A DNA stretch of 64,000 nt. Origin: a bacterium MS4 (GTDB lineage Bacteria; Bacillota; Clostridia; Oscillospirales; Acutalibacteraceae). The notes beneath the pieces are model-generated. The model saw only the letters and a program-made list of their open reading frames with translations, made no database searches and was not told the DNA's origin. Every line of letters begins with the position of its first letter. The first letter of the stretch is position 1. The stretch lies in contig CCFG01000017.1 in the NCBI GenBank assembly GCA_000752215.1, forward strand, positions 930,001-994,000, given 5' to 3'. Both the position numbers and the translations under genes were made by a program. This document shows, piece after piece, positions 44,464-53,266 of the stretch.

Positions 44464-44663
44464 CTTTTCGCCCCGATTCTCACCAGATACCTGCCCGTGT
44501 GCAGGCAGTCCAGATACATGTCGTTCAGCAGGGCAATCCTGCGGTACAGCCCGGAGGCCTCCTCGTTGCCCGCCTGCCGCGCCTGCCTGCGAAGCGGCGC
44601 CAGCCGTTCCTTAATTCTCTCTGCCTCATTCAAATATTCCGTGCCCCATTCGTTATAGACCAT
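44460..44663 (-). CDS. Small helical partner of the sigma-like protein (67 residues)
   Basis: A 67-residue, charged, helical protein starting MVYNEWGTEYLNEAERIKE, with a perfect GGAAAGGAGC ahead of the ATG at 44663. No HTH or membrane span is seen. It is coupled to the sigma region 4-like gene by a four-base overlap, so it may be its partner or modulator. No known family is recognised. Confidence 0.65.
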   Translation of the reverse strand: MVYNEWGTEYLNEAERIKERLAPLRRQARQAGNEEASGLYRRIALLNDMYLDCLHTGRYLVRIGAKR

Positions 44664-44912
44664 ATTGCTCCTTTCCTTCCCCGAAGCGGACCGCAAGCAT
44701 CCGAATTCGTGTCCTATAATTCCATACTATCCAAAGAGGAGCAAATTTTCAAGATATTTTAGAACAAATGTTCTATTTAAATTCCTGGCAGGGACAAACT
44801 TGGTACACCGAACCGGGCTTGTTTCCATTTTACAAGGATGTTAAAATAAAAGAAAAGCCTGAGCGGCCTATCCGGGCAGGAGCAGGATACCAAGCGGAAA
44901 GCGGGAATCAAA

Positions 44913-45053
44913 ATGGAAAGCTTCGCTCCTTTATTGATCATTGCGGGATGTTATGTTCTTGTCTATACGTTTGGCAAGATCAACAAGAAGAGATACGATG
45001 CTCCGGGAAAATTCCGGGATTCCCGGAAGCCTTATCGCCGGGGAAAAAAGTAG
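44913..45053 (+). CDS. Probable single-span membrane peptide (46 residues)
   Basis: The ATG at 44913 opens a 46-codon frame that ends with TAG at 45051-45053, just before a terminator. The peptide begins MESFAPLLIIAGCYVLVYTF, one hydrophobic span, and continues with a very basic tail including KINKKRYDAPGKF and YRRGKK. GCGGGAA is the only RBS-like sequence, about seven bases ahead. The layout is protein-like, and the placement before the terminator supports it. Confidence 0.45.
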   Translation: MESFAPLLIIAGCYVLVYTFGKINKKRYDAPGKFRDSRKPYRRGKK

Positions 45054-45086
45054 GAGGAAGCGAAACGCTTCCTCCCTTTATTTTTT
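45053..45086. terminator. Bidirectional terminator beside tadA
   Basis: GGAGGAAGCG-AAA-CGCTTCCTCC is a perfect 10-bp stem followed by a T-rich stretch on the plus strand. An A-run before it makes it work for tadA on the minus strand. Confidence 0.85.
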
Positions 45087-45533
45087 ATCCCTCAGCTTCT
45101 GAAAAAAATCCGTAAGCAGCAGCGCGCATTCATCGGCAAGCACGCCGCCCAGCAGCTCCGGACTGTGGTTGTACGGCAGCTCAAACAAATTCACGACGGA
45201 GCCGCAGGAACCGGCCTTCGGGTCCCGCGCGCCGTATACCACTCTTGGAATCCGCGCGTTGATGATCGCCCCCGCACACATGGGGCAGGGCTCCAGCGTG
45301 ACGAACAGCTCGCACTGCCACAGCCGCCAGCCGCCCAGCAGACGGCACGCCCGGTCAATGGCCTCCAGCTCCGCGTGGCAAAGCGCGTTTTTCCCGCTCT
45401 CGCGCCGGTTGCGGCCCGTGGAAATGACTTCCCCGTCCTTTACGATCACCGCGCCGACCGGCACCTCGCCCTCCTGCGCCGCCTCCCGCGCAAGAGCCAG
45501 CGCCAGACGCATAAACCGTTCTTCCCTGTCCAT
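45078..45533 (-). CDS. tadA: tRNA adenosine(34) deaminase TadA
   Basis: A 151-residue zinc deaminase that converts A34 to inosine in tRNA-Arg(ACG). The zinc and catalytic motifs are CHAELEA (HAE) and EPCPMCAGAI (PCxxC). A general N-terminal family block is EVPVGAVIVKDG. It lies six bases after the CPBP protease gene on the same strand, so they are cotranscribed. Confidence 0.93.
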   Translation of the reverse strand: MDREERFMRLALALAREAAQEGEVPVGAVIVKDGEVISTGRNRRESGKNALCHAELEAIDRACRLLGGWRLWQCELFVTLEPCPMCAGAIINARIPRVVYGARDPKAGSCGSVVNLFELPYNHSPELLGGVLADECALLLTDFFQKLRDKK

Positions 45534-45539
45534 ATCAGC

Positions 45540-46556
45540 CTACGAAAGATACCGGAACGAGGACAGAAGCGTTAACAGCAGCACCGCCACACCGCCCGGA
45601 TTGAAAAACAGCGCGTTCAGCTTTGCGGAAAGCCGGAAATACGGGTTTACCCCGTCGCTGTGGAAAAACTTCTTATCCTTTACCAGCAGATAAACAAAGG
45701 AAGCCACACCCAGCGCCAAGACGACGCCGACCACCGTGTTGTTTACATAATCTGCCATCTGGTCCCCGCCGAAGCGCTGCGACATTTCCACCGCGAAGGA
45801 AATCCCGTTGTTGAAAAAATGGATCAGGATGGACGGCCACAGGGAATTGGTGCGGACAACCACCAGCGCCATGACCAGACCGGCGATAAAGGCAAACACC
45901 ATCTGCACAAAATTGCCGTGGTACAGCCCGAAAAGGATCGCGGAGCCCACTATCGCGAACCCGTCCCCGTATTTTCTCAGGCTGTGAAGCACCACGCCGC
46001 GGAAAAACAGCTCCTCCACCAGTGGCGGAATGACCGCGATCGTAAGGAAATACAGGAATAAAACCGGCGGATCGCCCGTCAGGGGCATCTCCGGCAGCTC
46101 GCCGGAAAAGCCGAACCATTTCTCGATTTCCACCACCGCATTGGCCGGAATGTTCGCCAGCATACAGACGGCTGTCCCGAAAAAGACGCATGCACCAATT
46201 TTCAGAAACCCGGCCTTCTCAAAGGGCAGCGCACTGCTCAGGGAAATATGCCTCGCGGCGAAAAAGACCAGCGCGGGAGCGGCCAGCCCGACCAGATAGC
46301 CCGCCCCGTTCGCAAGATAATAAAGCACCGGCGTAAAGCCCTGAAAATCGCTGTTCGTATAGTCGTGCGTATATCCCACCGCGCGAAGATAGAACACGCA
46401 GACATACAGGAAGCCGGTCATCAGGAACATGGCGACGAGCAGAGTCCAGCAGACCGCGTTGGAGGTTTTCCTCAGCTCGCGCTTGCTGTTCTGGGCTTCC
46501 ACATAGGGATGCACGTTATAATAAGGGCCGTATTGGGTGTAAGGCGAATTGTTCAT
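45540..46556 (-). CDS. CPBP-family intramembrane metalloprotease
   Basis: A 338-residue membrane protein with about eight membrane segments. The CPBP (Abi/CAAX-like) motifs are EELFFRG (about residue 190), FGLYHGN and HFFNNG, which give the glutamates and histidines of the active site. Substrates are unknown; relatives act in prenyl-protein processing or bacteriocin immunity. The N-terminus is Asn/Tyr/Pro-rich and cytosolic. CTCTCCTTTTAT before the gene is the complement of AAAGGAGAG, the RBS. Confidence 0.85.
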   Translation of the reverse strand: MNNSPYTQYGPYYNVHPYVEAQNSKRELRKTSNAVCWTLLVAMFLMTGFLYVCVFYLRAVGYTHDYTNSDFQGFTPVLYYLANGAGYLVGLAAPALVFFAARHISLSSALPFEKAGFLKIGACVFFGTAVCMLANIPANAVVEIEKWFGFSGELPEMPLTGDPPVLFLYFLTIAVIPPLVEELFFRGVVLHSLRKYGDGFAIVGSAILFGLYHGNFVQMVFAFIAGLVMALVVVRTNSLWPSILIHFFNNGISFAVEMSQRFGGDQMADYVNNTVVGVVLALGVASFVYLLVKDKKFFHSDGVNPYFRLSAKLNALFFNPGGVAVLLLTLLSSFRYLS

Positions 46557-46570
46557 TGCTCTCTCCTTTT

Positions 46571-46606
46571 ATAAAAAAGGGCCCTCTCCCGCAAGCAGGA
46601 AAGAGC
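46571..46606 (-). terminator. Terminator after tRNA-Arg
   Basis: On the minus strand GCTCTTTCC and GGGAGAGGGC pair across a 7-base loop, followed by CCTTTTTTAT. Confidence 0.7.
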
Positions 46607-46709
46607 GTCTCCTTTTTTGGCAGGTTAGGTGAATATAGACGCCGCCGACCGGGCGGCAAAGTAAAGAAAAAGCGCCGGACCCAAACGCGAATTGGATCCA
46701 GCGTCACGC

Positions 46710-46786
46710 TGGCGTCCCCGGCGCGATTCGAACGCGCGGCCTTTCGCTTAGGAGGCGAACGCTCTATCCAGCTGAGCTACGGAGAC
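46710..46786 (-). tRNA. tRNA-Arg (anticodon CCT)
   Basis: A 77-base cloverleaf. The acceptor arms GTCTCCG and CGGGGAC pair fully with one G-T. The D arm has AGCTCAGCTGGATAGAGC, the anticodon arm has stem TTCGC/GCGAA around loop CTCCTAA (anticodon CCT, reading AGG), and the T arm has GTTCGAATC. The 3' CCA is encoded. An extra GCCAGCG/CGCTGG palindrome lies immediately downstream. Confidence 0.96.
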
Positions 46787-46893
46787 AAATAAAGCTGTAA
46801 GGCGGGTTTCCGCGGGCATCCGCCAAACGGCTCTCTTTCAGCGGAAATCGCATACAACTTTTATATTATAGGATATCGCGGCGCCTTTGTCAA

Positions 46894-47352
46894 TTACTCC
46901 TTTTTAGGGGATTCCTTCCCATCTCCGTCCTGTGCCGCCTGGAAAAACCCGAAGATCAGCAGCATCATGGAGGTCAGGGAAATCAGAATAATGATATACG
47001 GCAGCCAGGTCATGGTCGCGTAATCCACCATTTTCCTTTTTGCCGCGCTGTAAAAACAGGCCGACGCCGTCGCGTACAGTGCGCAGAGCACCACGGAAGC
47101 GCCGAAATTTTTTCTTTCCTTCAGAACCCTCATAAAAATAATAATCGCGGCCGGGAACACACACGCCATCACCATGTAGAAAAGCGCGTCGTCGGAAAAG
47201 CCCATGCCCGCGTAGCGGTTAATCATCTGAAAAACACTCAGCGCAGTGTCTCCTGCGGCATCCCCGACAATGGTCCCCGCCGGTAAAAACAGCGCTCCGA
47301 TCAAAAAAAGCTGCAGCAGGGTCACCATGCTTTTAATCTGCTTCTTGTTCAA
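46894..47352 (-). CDS. Membrane protein of unknown function
   Basis: A 152-residue protein with four likely membrane segments (about 11-30, 55-75, 83-100, 115-135) and a polar C-terminus ending GKESPKKE. The start is a TTG at 47352, placed by AAGGAGGCGGG eight bases before it; the longer frame to 47400 has no RBS. The gene is downstream of ppdK on the same strand, separated by a long hairpin. No family recognised. Confidence 0.65.
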   Translation of the reverse strand: MNKKQIKSMVTLLQLFLIGALFLPAGTIVGDAAGDTALSVFQMINRYAGMGFSDDALFYMVMACVFPAAIIIFMRVLKERKNFGASVVLCALYATASACFYSAAKRKMVDYATMTWLPYIIILISLTSMMLLIFGFFQAAQDGDGKESPKKE

Positions 47353-47390
47353 CCGTACCCGCCTCCTTCCGGTAAATATCCCTTGAATAC

Positions 47391-47422
47391 AATTCCCCAT
47401 GCTCCTGAGAGCATGGGGAATT
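47391..47422. terminator. Perfect 14-bp hairpin after ppdK
   Basis: AATTCCCCATGCTC-CTGA-GAGCATGGGGAATT. No long T-run follows on either strand, so it may be a weak terminator or an RNA-stability element at the 3' end of ppdK. Confidence 0.6.
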
Positions 47423-47448
47423 CTGTGTCTATCAAAGTGCGGGGAAAT

Positions 47449-50085
47449 TTATTTTGCTCTCTTTTCCTTTACAGCGGCCTGTGCGGCAGCCAGACGTGCG
47501 ATCGGCACGCGGAACGGTGAGCAGGATACGTAGTTCAGGCCGACGTTGTGGCAGAACTCGACGGAAGTCGGGTCGCCGCCGTGCTCGCCGCAGATGCCGA
47601 GGTGGATCTCGGGTCTGGTCTTGCGGCCAAGCTCAACCGCCATCTTCACCAGCTTGCCTACGCCGTTCTGATCAAGGTGGGCAAACGGATCGGACTCGTA
47701 AATCTTGTTCTCGTAGTAGTAGTTCAGGAACTTACCGGCGTCGTCACGGCTGAAACCAAAGGTCATCTGGGTCAAGTCGTTGGTTCCGAAGCTGAAGAAC
47801 TCCGCTTCCTTGGCAATGTCGTCCGCGGTCAGAGCGGCGCGCGGAATCTCGATCATGGTGCCGACCTCGTATCTGAGGGATACGCCGGCTTCCTTGATGA
47901 TCTTATCAGCGGTCTCCGTAACGATATCCTTTACGAACTTGAGCTCTTTCTGCTCGCCCACCAGCGGAATCATGATGCGCGGCTCGGTCTTGAACTCAGG
48001 ATGTTTCTTGTTGACTGCGATAGCGGCGTTGATGACGGCCGTTGTCTGCATTCTGGCGATTTCCGGATAGGAAACGGCAAGACGGCAGCCGCGGTGGCCC
48101 ATCATCGGGTTGAACTCGTGTAGGCTTGCAATGACGTTCTTCAGGTCTGCGACGGTGATGTTCAGCTCGCCGGCGATTTCCTTGATGTCCTCTTCCTTGG
48201 TCGGCAGGAACTCGTGGAGCGGCGGATCGAGGAAGCGGATGATGACCGGACGGCCTTCCATCACTTCGTAGATGCCCTCAAAGTCGCCCTGCTGGAACGG
48301 GGTCAGCTTGACAAGCGCCTTTTCGCGCTCTTCGGTGGTCTTGGCAACGATCATTTCACGCATTGCCTTAATACGCTGGCCCTCAAAGAACATGTGCTCG
48401 GTACGGCAGAGGCCGATGCCCTGCGCGCCGAAATCACGGCCCTGTTTTGCGTCCTTCGGTGTGTCGGCGTTGGTGTAAACTTCCAGCTTACGGGCAGCGT
48501 CGGCCCACTTCATGAAGCGGTCGAAGTCGCCGGAAATTTTGGCGGCGGCCGTCGGAATCGCTTCCGCGTAGATATTGCCGGTGGAACCGTCGATGGAAAT
48601 ATAGTCGCCCTCTTTAATGGTCAGGCCTGCGAGGGTAAATTTCTTTGCGTCGTAATCGACAACGATTTCGCCGCAGCCGGATACACAGCAGGTACCCATG
48701 CCGCGCGCAACAACCGCCGCGTGGGAGGTCATGCCGCCGCGTACGGTGAGGATGCCCTGTGCGACTGCCATGCCTTCGATGTCTTCCGGAGAGGTCTCCA
48801 GACGGACAAGAACGATCTTCTCGCCCTTATCGTGCCATTCCTTCGCGTCCTCCGCGGAGAATACGACTCTGCCGCAGGCAGCGCCCGGGGAAGCCGCAAG
48901 GCCCTTGCCGATTGCCTTTGCCTTTTTAATGGCGGTAGCGTCGAACTGGGGATGGAGCAGGGAGTCGAGCTGCTTCGGCTCTACTCTCAGCACTGCCTCT
49001 TCTTCGGTGATCATGCCTTCGTCAACCAGGTCGACAGCTACTTTCAGGGCAGCGGCCGCGGTTCTCTTGCCGTTTCTGGTCTGGAGCATGTAGAGCTTGC
49101 CGTTTTCAATGGTGAACTCCATGTCCTGCATGTCGGTATAATGTTTTTCAAGGTTGTTTGCAATCTCAGCGAACTGGTTGTAAACTTCCGGCATATCCTG
49201 CTGGAGGTGGCTGATCGGGAACGGGGTGCGGATACCGGCGACGACATCTTCGCCCTGTGCGTTAATGAGGTACTCACCGAAGAGAGCCTTTTCGCCCGTA
49301 GCCGGGTTGCGGGTAAACGCAACGCCCGTGCCGGACTTGTCTCCGGAGTTGCCGAACACCATCGCCTGTACGTTGACGGCGGTGCCCCAGTCATAAGGGA
49401 TTTCGTTCATACGGCGGTATACGTTCGCGCGGGGGTTGTCCCAGGAACGGAATACGGCCTTGACGGCTTCCATCAGCTGAACCTTCGGTTCGGTCGGGAA
49501 GTCCTCGCCTTTCTGGGCTTTATAGAAAGCCTTGAATTTTTTAACAAGGTCCTTCATATCGTCCGCGTCAAGCTCGGTATCCATCTTAACGCCTTTTTCC
49601 TGCTTCTTCGCCTCAATGATTTTCTCAAACTCTGTTTTGGAAAGCTCCATCACAACGTCGGAGAACATCTGTACAAAGCGGCGGTAAGAGTCATAGGCAA
49701 AGCGGGGGCTGTTCGTCAGCTTTGCAAGCCCTTCCACAACGGTGTCGTTCAGGCCGAGGTTCAGGATGGTGTCCATCATACCCGGCATGGAAGCGCGGGC
49801 GCCGGAACGTACGGAAACCAGCAGCGGGTTTTCCGGATCGGCGAACTTTTTGCCGCAGATCTTTTCCATTTTTGCGAGGTATTCATAAATTTCAGCCTGA
49901 ATGTCGGCGTTGATTTCACGGCCGTCCTTATAGTATTGCGTACAGGCTTCGGTGGAAATCGTAAAGCCCTGGGGAACAGGCATGCCAAGAACGGTCATCT
50001 CGGCTAAGTTGGCGCCTTTGCCTCCGAGAAGCTCTCTCATTTTGCCATTGCCTTCGGAGAAAAGGTAAACGTACTTGTGGCTCAT
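47449..50085 (-). CDS. ppdK: Pyruvate, phosphate dikinase
   Basis: An 878-residue PPDK that interconverts pyruvate, ATP and phosphate with phosphoenolpyruvate, AMP and pyrophosphate. It has an N-terminal ATP-grasp domain (GGKGANLAEM), the swivelling phosphohistidine domain with GGMTSHAAVVARGMG (His near residue 455) and a C-terminal TIM barrel with the catalytic CGEHGGDP. In anaerobes it often supplies glycolytic ATP via PPi, and here it could also feed PEP to the PTS. TAGGAGGTAC precedes the ATG. Confidence 0.97.
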   Translation of the reverse strand: MSHKYVYLFSEGNGKMRELLGGKGANLAEMTVLGMPVPQGFTISTEACTQYYKDGREINADIQAEIYEYLAKMEKICGKKFADPENPLLVSVRSGARASMPGMMDTILNLGLNDTVVEGLAKLTNSPRFAYDSYRRFVQMFSDVVMELSKTEFEKIIEAKKQEKGVKMDTELDADDMKDLVKKFKAFYKAQKGEDFPTEPKVQLMEAVKAVFRSWDNPRANVYRRMNEIPYDWGTAVNVQAMVFGNSGDKSGTGVAFTRNPATGEKALFGEYLINAQGEDVVAGIRTPFPISHLQQDMPEVYNQFAEIANNLEKHYTDMQDMEFTIENGKLYMLQTRNGKRTAAAALKVAVDLVDEGMITEEEAVLRVEPKQLDSLLHPQFDATAIKKAKAIGKGLAASPGAACGRVVFSAEDAKEWHDKGEKIVLVRLETSPEDIEGMAVAQGILTVRGGMTSHAAVVARGMGTCCVSGCGEIVVDYDAKKFTLAGLTIKEGDYISIDGSTGNIYAEAIPTAAAKISGDFDRFMKWADAARKLEVYTNADTPKDAKQGRDFGAQGIGLCRTEHMFFEGQRIKAMREMIVAKTTEEREKALVKLTPFQQGDFEGIYEVMEGRPVIIRFLDPPLHEFLPTKEEDIKEIAGELNITVADLKNVIASLHEFNPMMGHRGCRLAVSYPEIARMQTTAVINAAIAVNKKHPEFKTEPRIMIPLVGEQKELKFVKDIVTETADKIIKEAGVSLRYEVGTMIEIPRAALTADDIAKEAEFFSFGTNDLTQMTFGFSRDDAGKFLNYYYENKIYESDPFAHLDQNGVGKLVKMAVELGRKTRPEIHLGICGEHGGDPTSVEFCHNVGLNYVSCSPFRVPIARLAAAQAAVKEKRAK

Positions 50086-50379
50086 TAACAGTACCTCCTA
50101 TTAAATTGTTGGTTTTACGAGCTATATTAATTTGTAATTTTGTAAATAGTCGCTCAAAACGTATTATAGCAAAAAGAGTTAGAAATTACTATATGTTTTT
50201 TTATAAAACCGCCTGATATTTCAAATTAAATTTTGTAAAAACAGAGTATCTTTCACAAATCATATTCAAAAGTTGATTTATATCTTGAAAATTCTGATTC
50301 TTATGAGATAATAGAGATAACCTAGAATGTATTTTTATGCTCAGACGCTAATGCTATAGATAATCACGGAGGAAACAAC

Positions 50380-51426
50380 ATGCCAGAGGAATGCTGTGCA
50401 GTAATTCTTGCCGCCGGCGAGGGGAAACGGATGAAGTCCAACCGCCCCAAAGTGCTTTCACCGGTACTTTTCAAGCCGATGCTGCAATGGGTGATTGATT
50501 CCGCGCACGGCGCGGGAGTTTCCGGTATCTGTGTAGTCACCGGCTATATGCATGAGGAGGTCGAGCGGTACCTTTCCCTTCTGAACGAAAGCGGTACCTT
50601 TGCCCCGATTTCCCACGTTCTTCAGCCTGAGCGCAAGGGCACCGGCCACGCCGTCATGATGACCGAGCACTTTCTGCGCGGCCACCGCGGGGAAAATGTT
50701 TTGATTTTAAACGGAGACGCCCCGTTTGTCGATTCCTCTGTGATCGGCGAAGCGCTGAAGGACCACGTTGAGAACGGCAACGCGGTTACCGTCATCTCCG
50801 CCGTTCTGGACGACCCCACCGGGTACGGCCGCATTGTGCGCGACCCGGAAACCCACCTTATCAGCGCGATAGTGGAACAGAAAGACGCTGACTTCGCGAC
50901 CCTTTCCATCTGTGAAATCAACTCCGGCGCATACTGGTTCCGTGTGGACGACCTTCTGGACATTCTTTCCAAAATCCAGAACAACAATGCGCAGGGTGAA
51001 TATTATCTGACCGACGCGGTCAAACTGCTGATTGAAAACGGCAAAAACGCCGGAGCCCATACCACCGGCGACGCAAACGCCGTGCTGGGCGCGAACGACT
51101 GCCTGCAGCTCAACGCGCTGAACTCCGTCGCCCGCGACGAGATCCTTTCCCGCCATATGCGCAACGGAGTGGAAATTCCGTGCCGCGACGGCGTGATGAT
51201 CGGCCCGGACGTGGTCATCGGCAGCGATACCTGTATCTTACCCGGCACCATTTTGCGCGGAGCAACCGTGATCGGCTGCAACTGCACTGTGGGGCCGCAT
51301 TCTTTTTTATCGGACTGCCGGGTTGGGGACGGCGTACAGCTGATTTCCGTACAGTGCGAAAACAGCGTGATTCCATCAAACAAGGCCGTTGCGCCTTTTT
51401 CTGTTATTAACCAGAATATAGTTTGA
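50380..51426 (+). CDS. glmU: GlmU-like N-acetylglucosamine-1-phosphate uridyltransferase, short form
   Basis: A 348-residue protein. The pyrophosphorylase domain is complete: LAAGEGKRMKS at the N-terminus, QPERKGTGHAV and NGDAPFV (the NGD metal site). Only a short left-handed beta-helix follows (about 250-340, with IGPDVVIGSDTCILPGTILRGATVIGCNCTVGP), about 110 residues shorter than full-length GlmU (about 456). The acetyltransferase active site of the distal helix is missing. It would make UDP-GlcNAc from GlcNAc-1-P, but the acetylation step would need another enzyme. The place just before prs is the usual one for glmU. Confidence 0.87.
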   Translation: MPEECCAVILAAGEGKRMKSNRPKVLSPVLFKPMLQWVIDSAHGAGVSGICVVTGYMHEEVERYLSLLNESGTFAPISHVLQPERKGTGHAVMMTEHFLRGHRGENVLILNGDAPFVDSSVIGEALKDHVENGNAVTVISAVLDDPTGYGRIVRDPETHLISAIVEQKDADFATLSICEINSGAYWFRVDDLLDILSKIQNNNAQGEYYLTDAVKLLIENGKNAGAHTTGDANAVLGANDCLQLNALNSVARDEILSRHMRNGVEIPCRDGVMIGPDVVIGSDTCILPGTILRGATVIGCNCTVGPHSFLSDCRVGDGVQLISVQCENSVIPSNKAVAPFSVINQNIV

Positions 51427-51453
51427 GTCAACAGAATACAGGGGGATATGCAA

Positions 51454-52410
51454 ATGAACTTTCATGGCAAGGATATCAAGATTTTTGCTGCCAACGCCAG
51501 CCAGCGCGTAGCAAAACAGATTTCGGAGTGTCTGGGCCTTCCGATGGGCAAGAGCGAGGTTTCCACCTTCAGCGACGGTGAAATTTCCCTATCTCTTTTT
51601 GAATCGGTCCGCGGTTCCGACTGCTTTATTGTCCAGTCGACCTGCGCGCCGGTCAACAACAACCTGATGGAGCTGCTCATTATGGTCGACGCGATGAAAC
51701 GCGCTTCCGCGGCACGCATCACCGCCGTCATGCCGTACTTCGGCTACGCCCGTCAGGACCGCAAGGCAAAAGCCCGCGACCCGATTTCGGCAAAACTCTG
51801 CGCCGATCTGATCACCACCGCCGGTGCAGACCGCGTGCTGACCATGGATCTTCACGCACCCCAGATTCAGGGCTTCTTCAATATCCCCGTGGATCATCTT
51901 CTCGGCGCGCCGATTCTTTCCTCTTTCCTGAAAGAGCGCATCGGCGACGAAACCGACGATTACGTGATCGTATCCCCCGACCTGGGCTCCGTTACCCGCG
52001 CGCGCAATTTCGCCGCCCGCATCGGCTGCCCGCTCGCGATTGTGGACAAGCGCCGCCAGAAGGCCAACGTGTGCGAGGTCATGAACATCATCGGCGACGT
52101 AAAGGGCAAGAAGGTCGTGCTCGTCGACGATATGATCGACACCGCCGGGACCCTCTGCAACGCGGCCTGCGCCATCATGGACAAGGGCGCGAAGGAAGTC
52201 AACGCCTGCGCGACTCACGCGGTCCTTTCCGGCCCGGCCATCGAGCGCATTAAGGAAAGCCCCATCAAAGAGCTCGTCCTGCTCGACACCATCCCCCTCG
52301 CTCCCGAAAAGCATCTGGACAACTTTACGATTCTGCCCGTCGCCCCGCTGTTCGCGGAGGCAATCGAGAGGATTTACGAAGACAAGCCCGTTTCTCCCAT
52401 GTTTGTCTGA
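51454..52410 (+). CDS. prs: Ribose-phosphate pyrophosphokinase
   Basis: A 318-residue PRPP synthetase that makes PRPP from ribose-5-phosphate and ATP. It includes FSDGEISLSL, the PYFGYARQDRK flexible loop, DLHAPQIQGFF and the PRPP-binding VLVDDMIDTAGT. The ATG at 51454 lies eight bases from GGGGGA; an ATG at 51448 is too close to it. It follows the glmU-like gene by 27 bases, in one operon. Confidence 0.96.
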   Translation: MNFHGKDIKIFAANASQRVAKQISECLGLPMGKSEVSTFSDGEISLSLFESVRGSDCFIVQSTCAPVNNNLMELLIMVDAMKRASAARITAVMPYFGYARQDRKAKARDPISAKLCADLITTAGADRVLTMDLHAPQIQGFFNIPVDHLLGAPILSSFLKERIGDETDDYVIVSPDLGSVTRARNFAARIGCPLAIVDKRRQKANVCEVMNIIGDVKGKKVVLVDDMIDTAGTLCNAACAIMDKGAKEVNACATHAVLSGPAIERIKESPIKELVLLDTIPLAPEKHLDNFTILPVAPLFAEAIERIYEDKPVSPMFV

Positions 52411-52521
52411 TAAAGGAATGAAAATGCAGTATCAGGTGGGGTAGAGTAATCTATCCCGCCATATTGCTTTCCCCCTGCCCAGAATCGGGCGGGGCACCGG
52501 AGGGAGGGACGGCCTCCCCCG

Positions 52522-52612
52522 GCATATGTTAAATTCCCCCACCAAGTGGCGGTCCCTTCAAAAATCGGGGCCGGGTTATAATCTTTTTCAGTCGGGTTTC
52601 TATTAAGCTCCT
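52522..52612 (+). repeat. Direct repeat unit 1, about 90 bp
   Basis: From GCATATGTTAAATTCCC through CAAGTGGCGG, TTCAAAA.TCGGGGCCG and GTCGGGTTTCT, this segment matches 52997-53087 with scattered differences. It is non-coding. Confidence 0.75.
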
Positions 52613-52705
52613 TCCGTCAGGCTTCGCCTGAGTCCCCTCGGGGAGGGGGCCGAACCCTTGCCTCCCTCCGTGAGGGAGGTGTCGCGTACGGCGCGACGAA
52701 GGGAG
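52600..52705. repeat. CTCCCTC/GAGGGAG palindromic repeat cluster
   Basis: Contains AGCTCCTTCCGTCAGGCTTC...GGGGAGGGGGCC and CCTCCCTCCGTGAGGGAGG...CGAAGGGAGTT, two units of the same intergenic family as at 23547 and 43990. Confidence 0.65.
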
Positions 52706-52746
52706 TTCGTTGGGAATCACAGTGCTTCCCAAATTCCTGTTTCTAA

Positions 52747-52930
52747 TCGTCAGCTTTGCCCTCAGGCCGGGCGGGCCCCTACTTTCGCGTTTGTCCGAAA
52801 GTAGGCAAAGGACGCGCAGGGGGATTTTGAATTCCCGGCGGGAGTTCTCCATAAAATCCCCCTGCACCCCCAGGTATCCCCAAAGTGTCTCTCTGAGATA
52901 CGATATTACTGTGGTTTTCATTGACGGGGG
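52747..52930 (+). repeat. Large inverted repeat, left copy (about 184 bp)
   Basis: It begins ATCGTCAGC and ends TTTTCATTGACGGGG. The reverse complement of 53664-53846 matches it over its full length with perhaps 15-20% differences, including GGCCGGGCGGGCCCCTACTT and CACCCCCAGGTATCCCCAAA. One frame reads GYLGVQGDF in both copies, but no start or RBS is present. Confidence 0.8.
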
Positions 52931-52996
52931 TACGCGGAGCTCGCGACCGCATGGTCCGCATGGTTCCGGGGGGACTGAGGGAATCCCCCCGGCCAA

Positions 52997-53087
52997 GCAT
53001 ATGTTAAACTCCCCACCAAGTGGCGGCCCCTTCAAAATCGGGGCCGAGTTGTATTCATTTTCAGCCGGGTTTCTTATTAGACTCCCC
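52997..53087 (+). repeat. Direct repeat unit 2, about 90 bp
   Basis: Second copy of the segment at 52522-52612. It is followed by another CTCCCCC...GGAGGAG palindromic unit. Confidence 0.75.
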
Positions 53088-53133
53088 CAGCCGCTTCGCG
53101 GCAGGTCCGCGATTGGCACACCGGAGGAGTAAG
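53082..53133. repeat. Palindromic intergenic repeat
   Basis: GACTCCCCCAGCCGCTTCGC...CACACCGGAGGAGTA, one unit of the dispersed family. Confidence 0.55.
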
Positions 53134-53159
53134 AAAGTTTTTTATTAGGGATTTGACAC

Positions 53160-53208
53160 AAAAAGGACCGGCGGGGAAAAGCCATTCGGGGGACCCTCAC
53201 CGCCGGCC
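53160..53208 (-). terminator. Second terminator-like hairpin below the orphan RNA
   Basis: On the minus strand GGCCGGCGG and CCGCCGGTCC pair (one bulge) around an internally structured loop, followed by TTTTT. It would catch read-through from the RNA gene at 53226-53439. Confidence 0.6.
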
Positions 53209-53225
53209 TTCCTGCGGCAGGGCAC

Positions 53226-53266
53226 AAAAAAACGCCGTACACGGATGACTTCATCCATATACAACG
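53226..53266 (-). terminator. Intrinsic terminator of the orphan RNA
   Basis: CGTTGTATATGGATG and CATCCGTGTACGGCG pair over 15 bp (with G-T pairs) around AAGT, followed by seven T on the minus strand. Confidence 0.88.

Noticed and set aside
52529-53254. A 241-codon minus-strand frame across the repeat island
   Set aside because: It reads through the direct repeat, palindromic repeats and the large inverted repeat. The same GYLGVQGDF peptide appears in the opposite copy at 53664-53846, and there is no RBS. It is a by-product of repeats.
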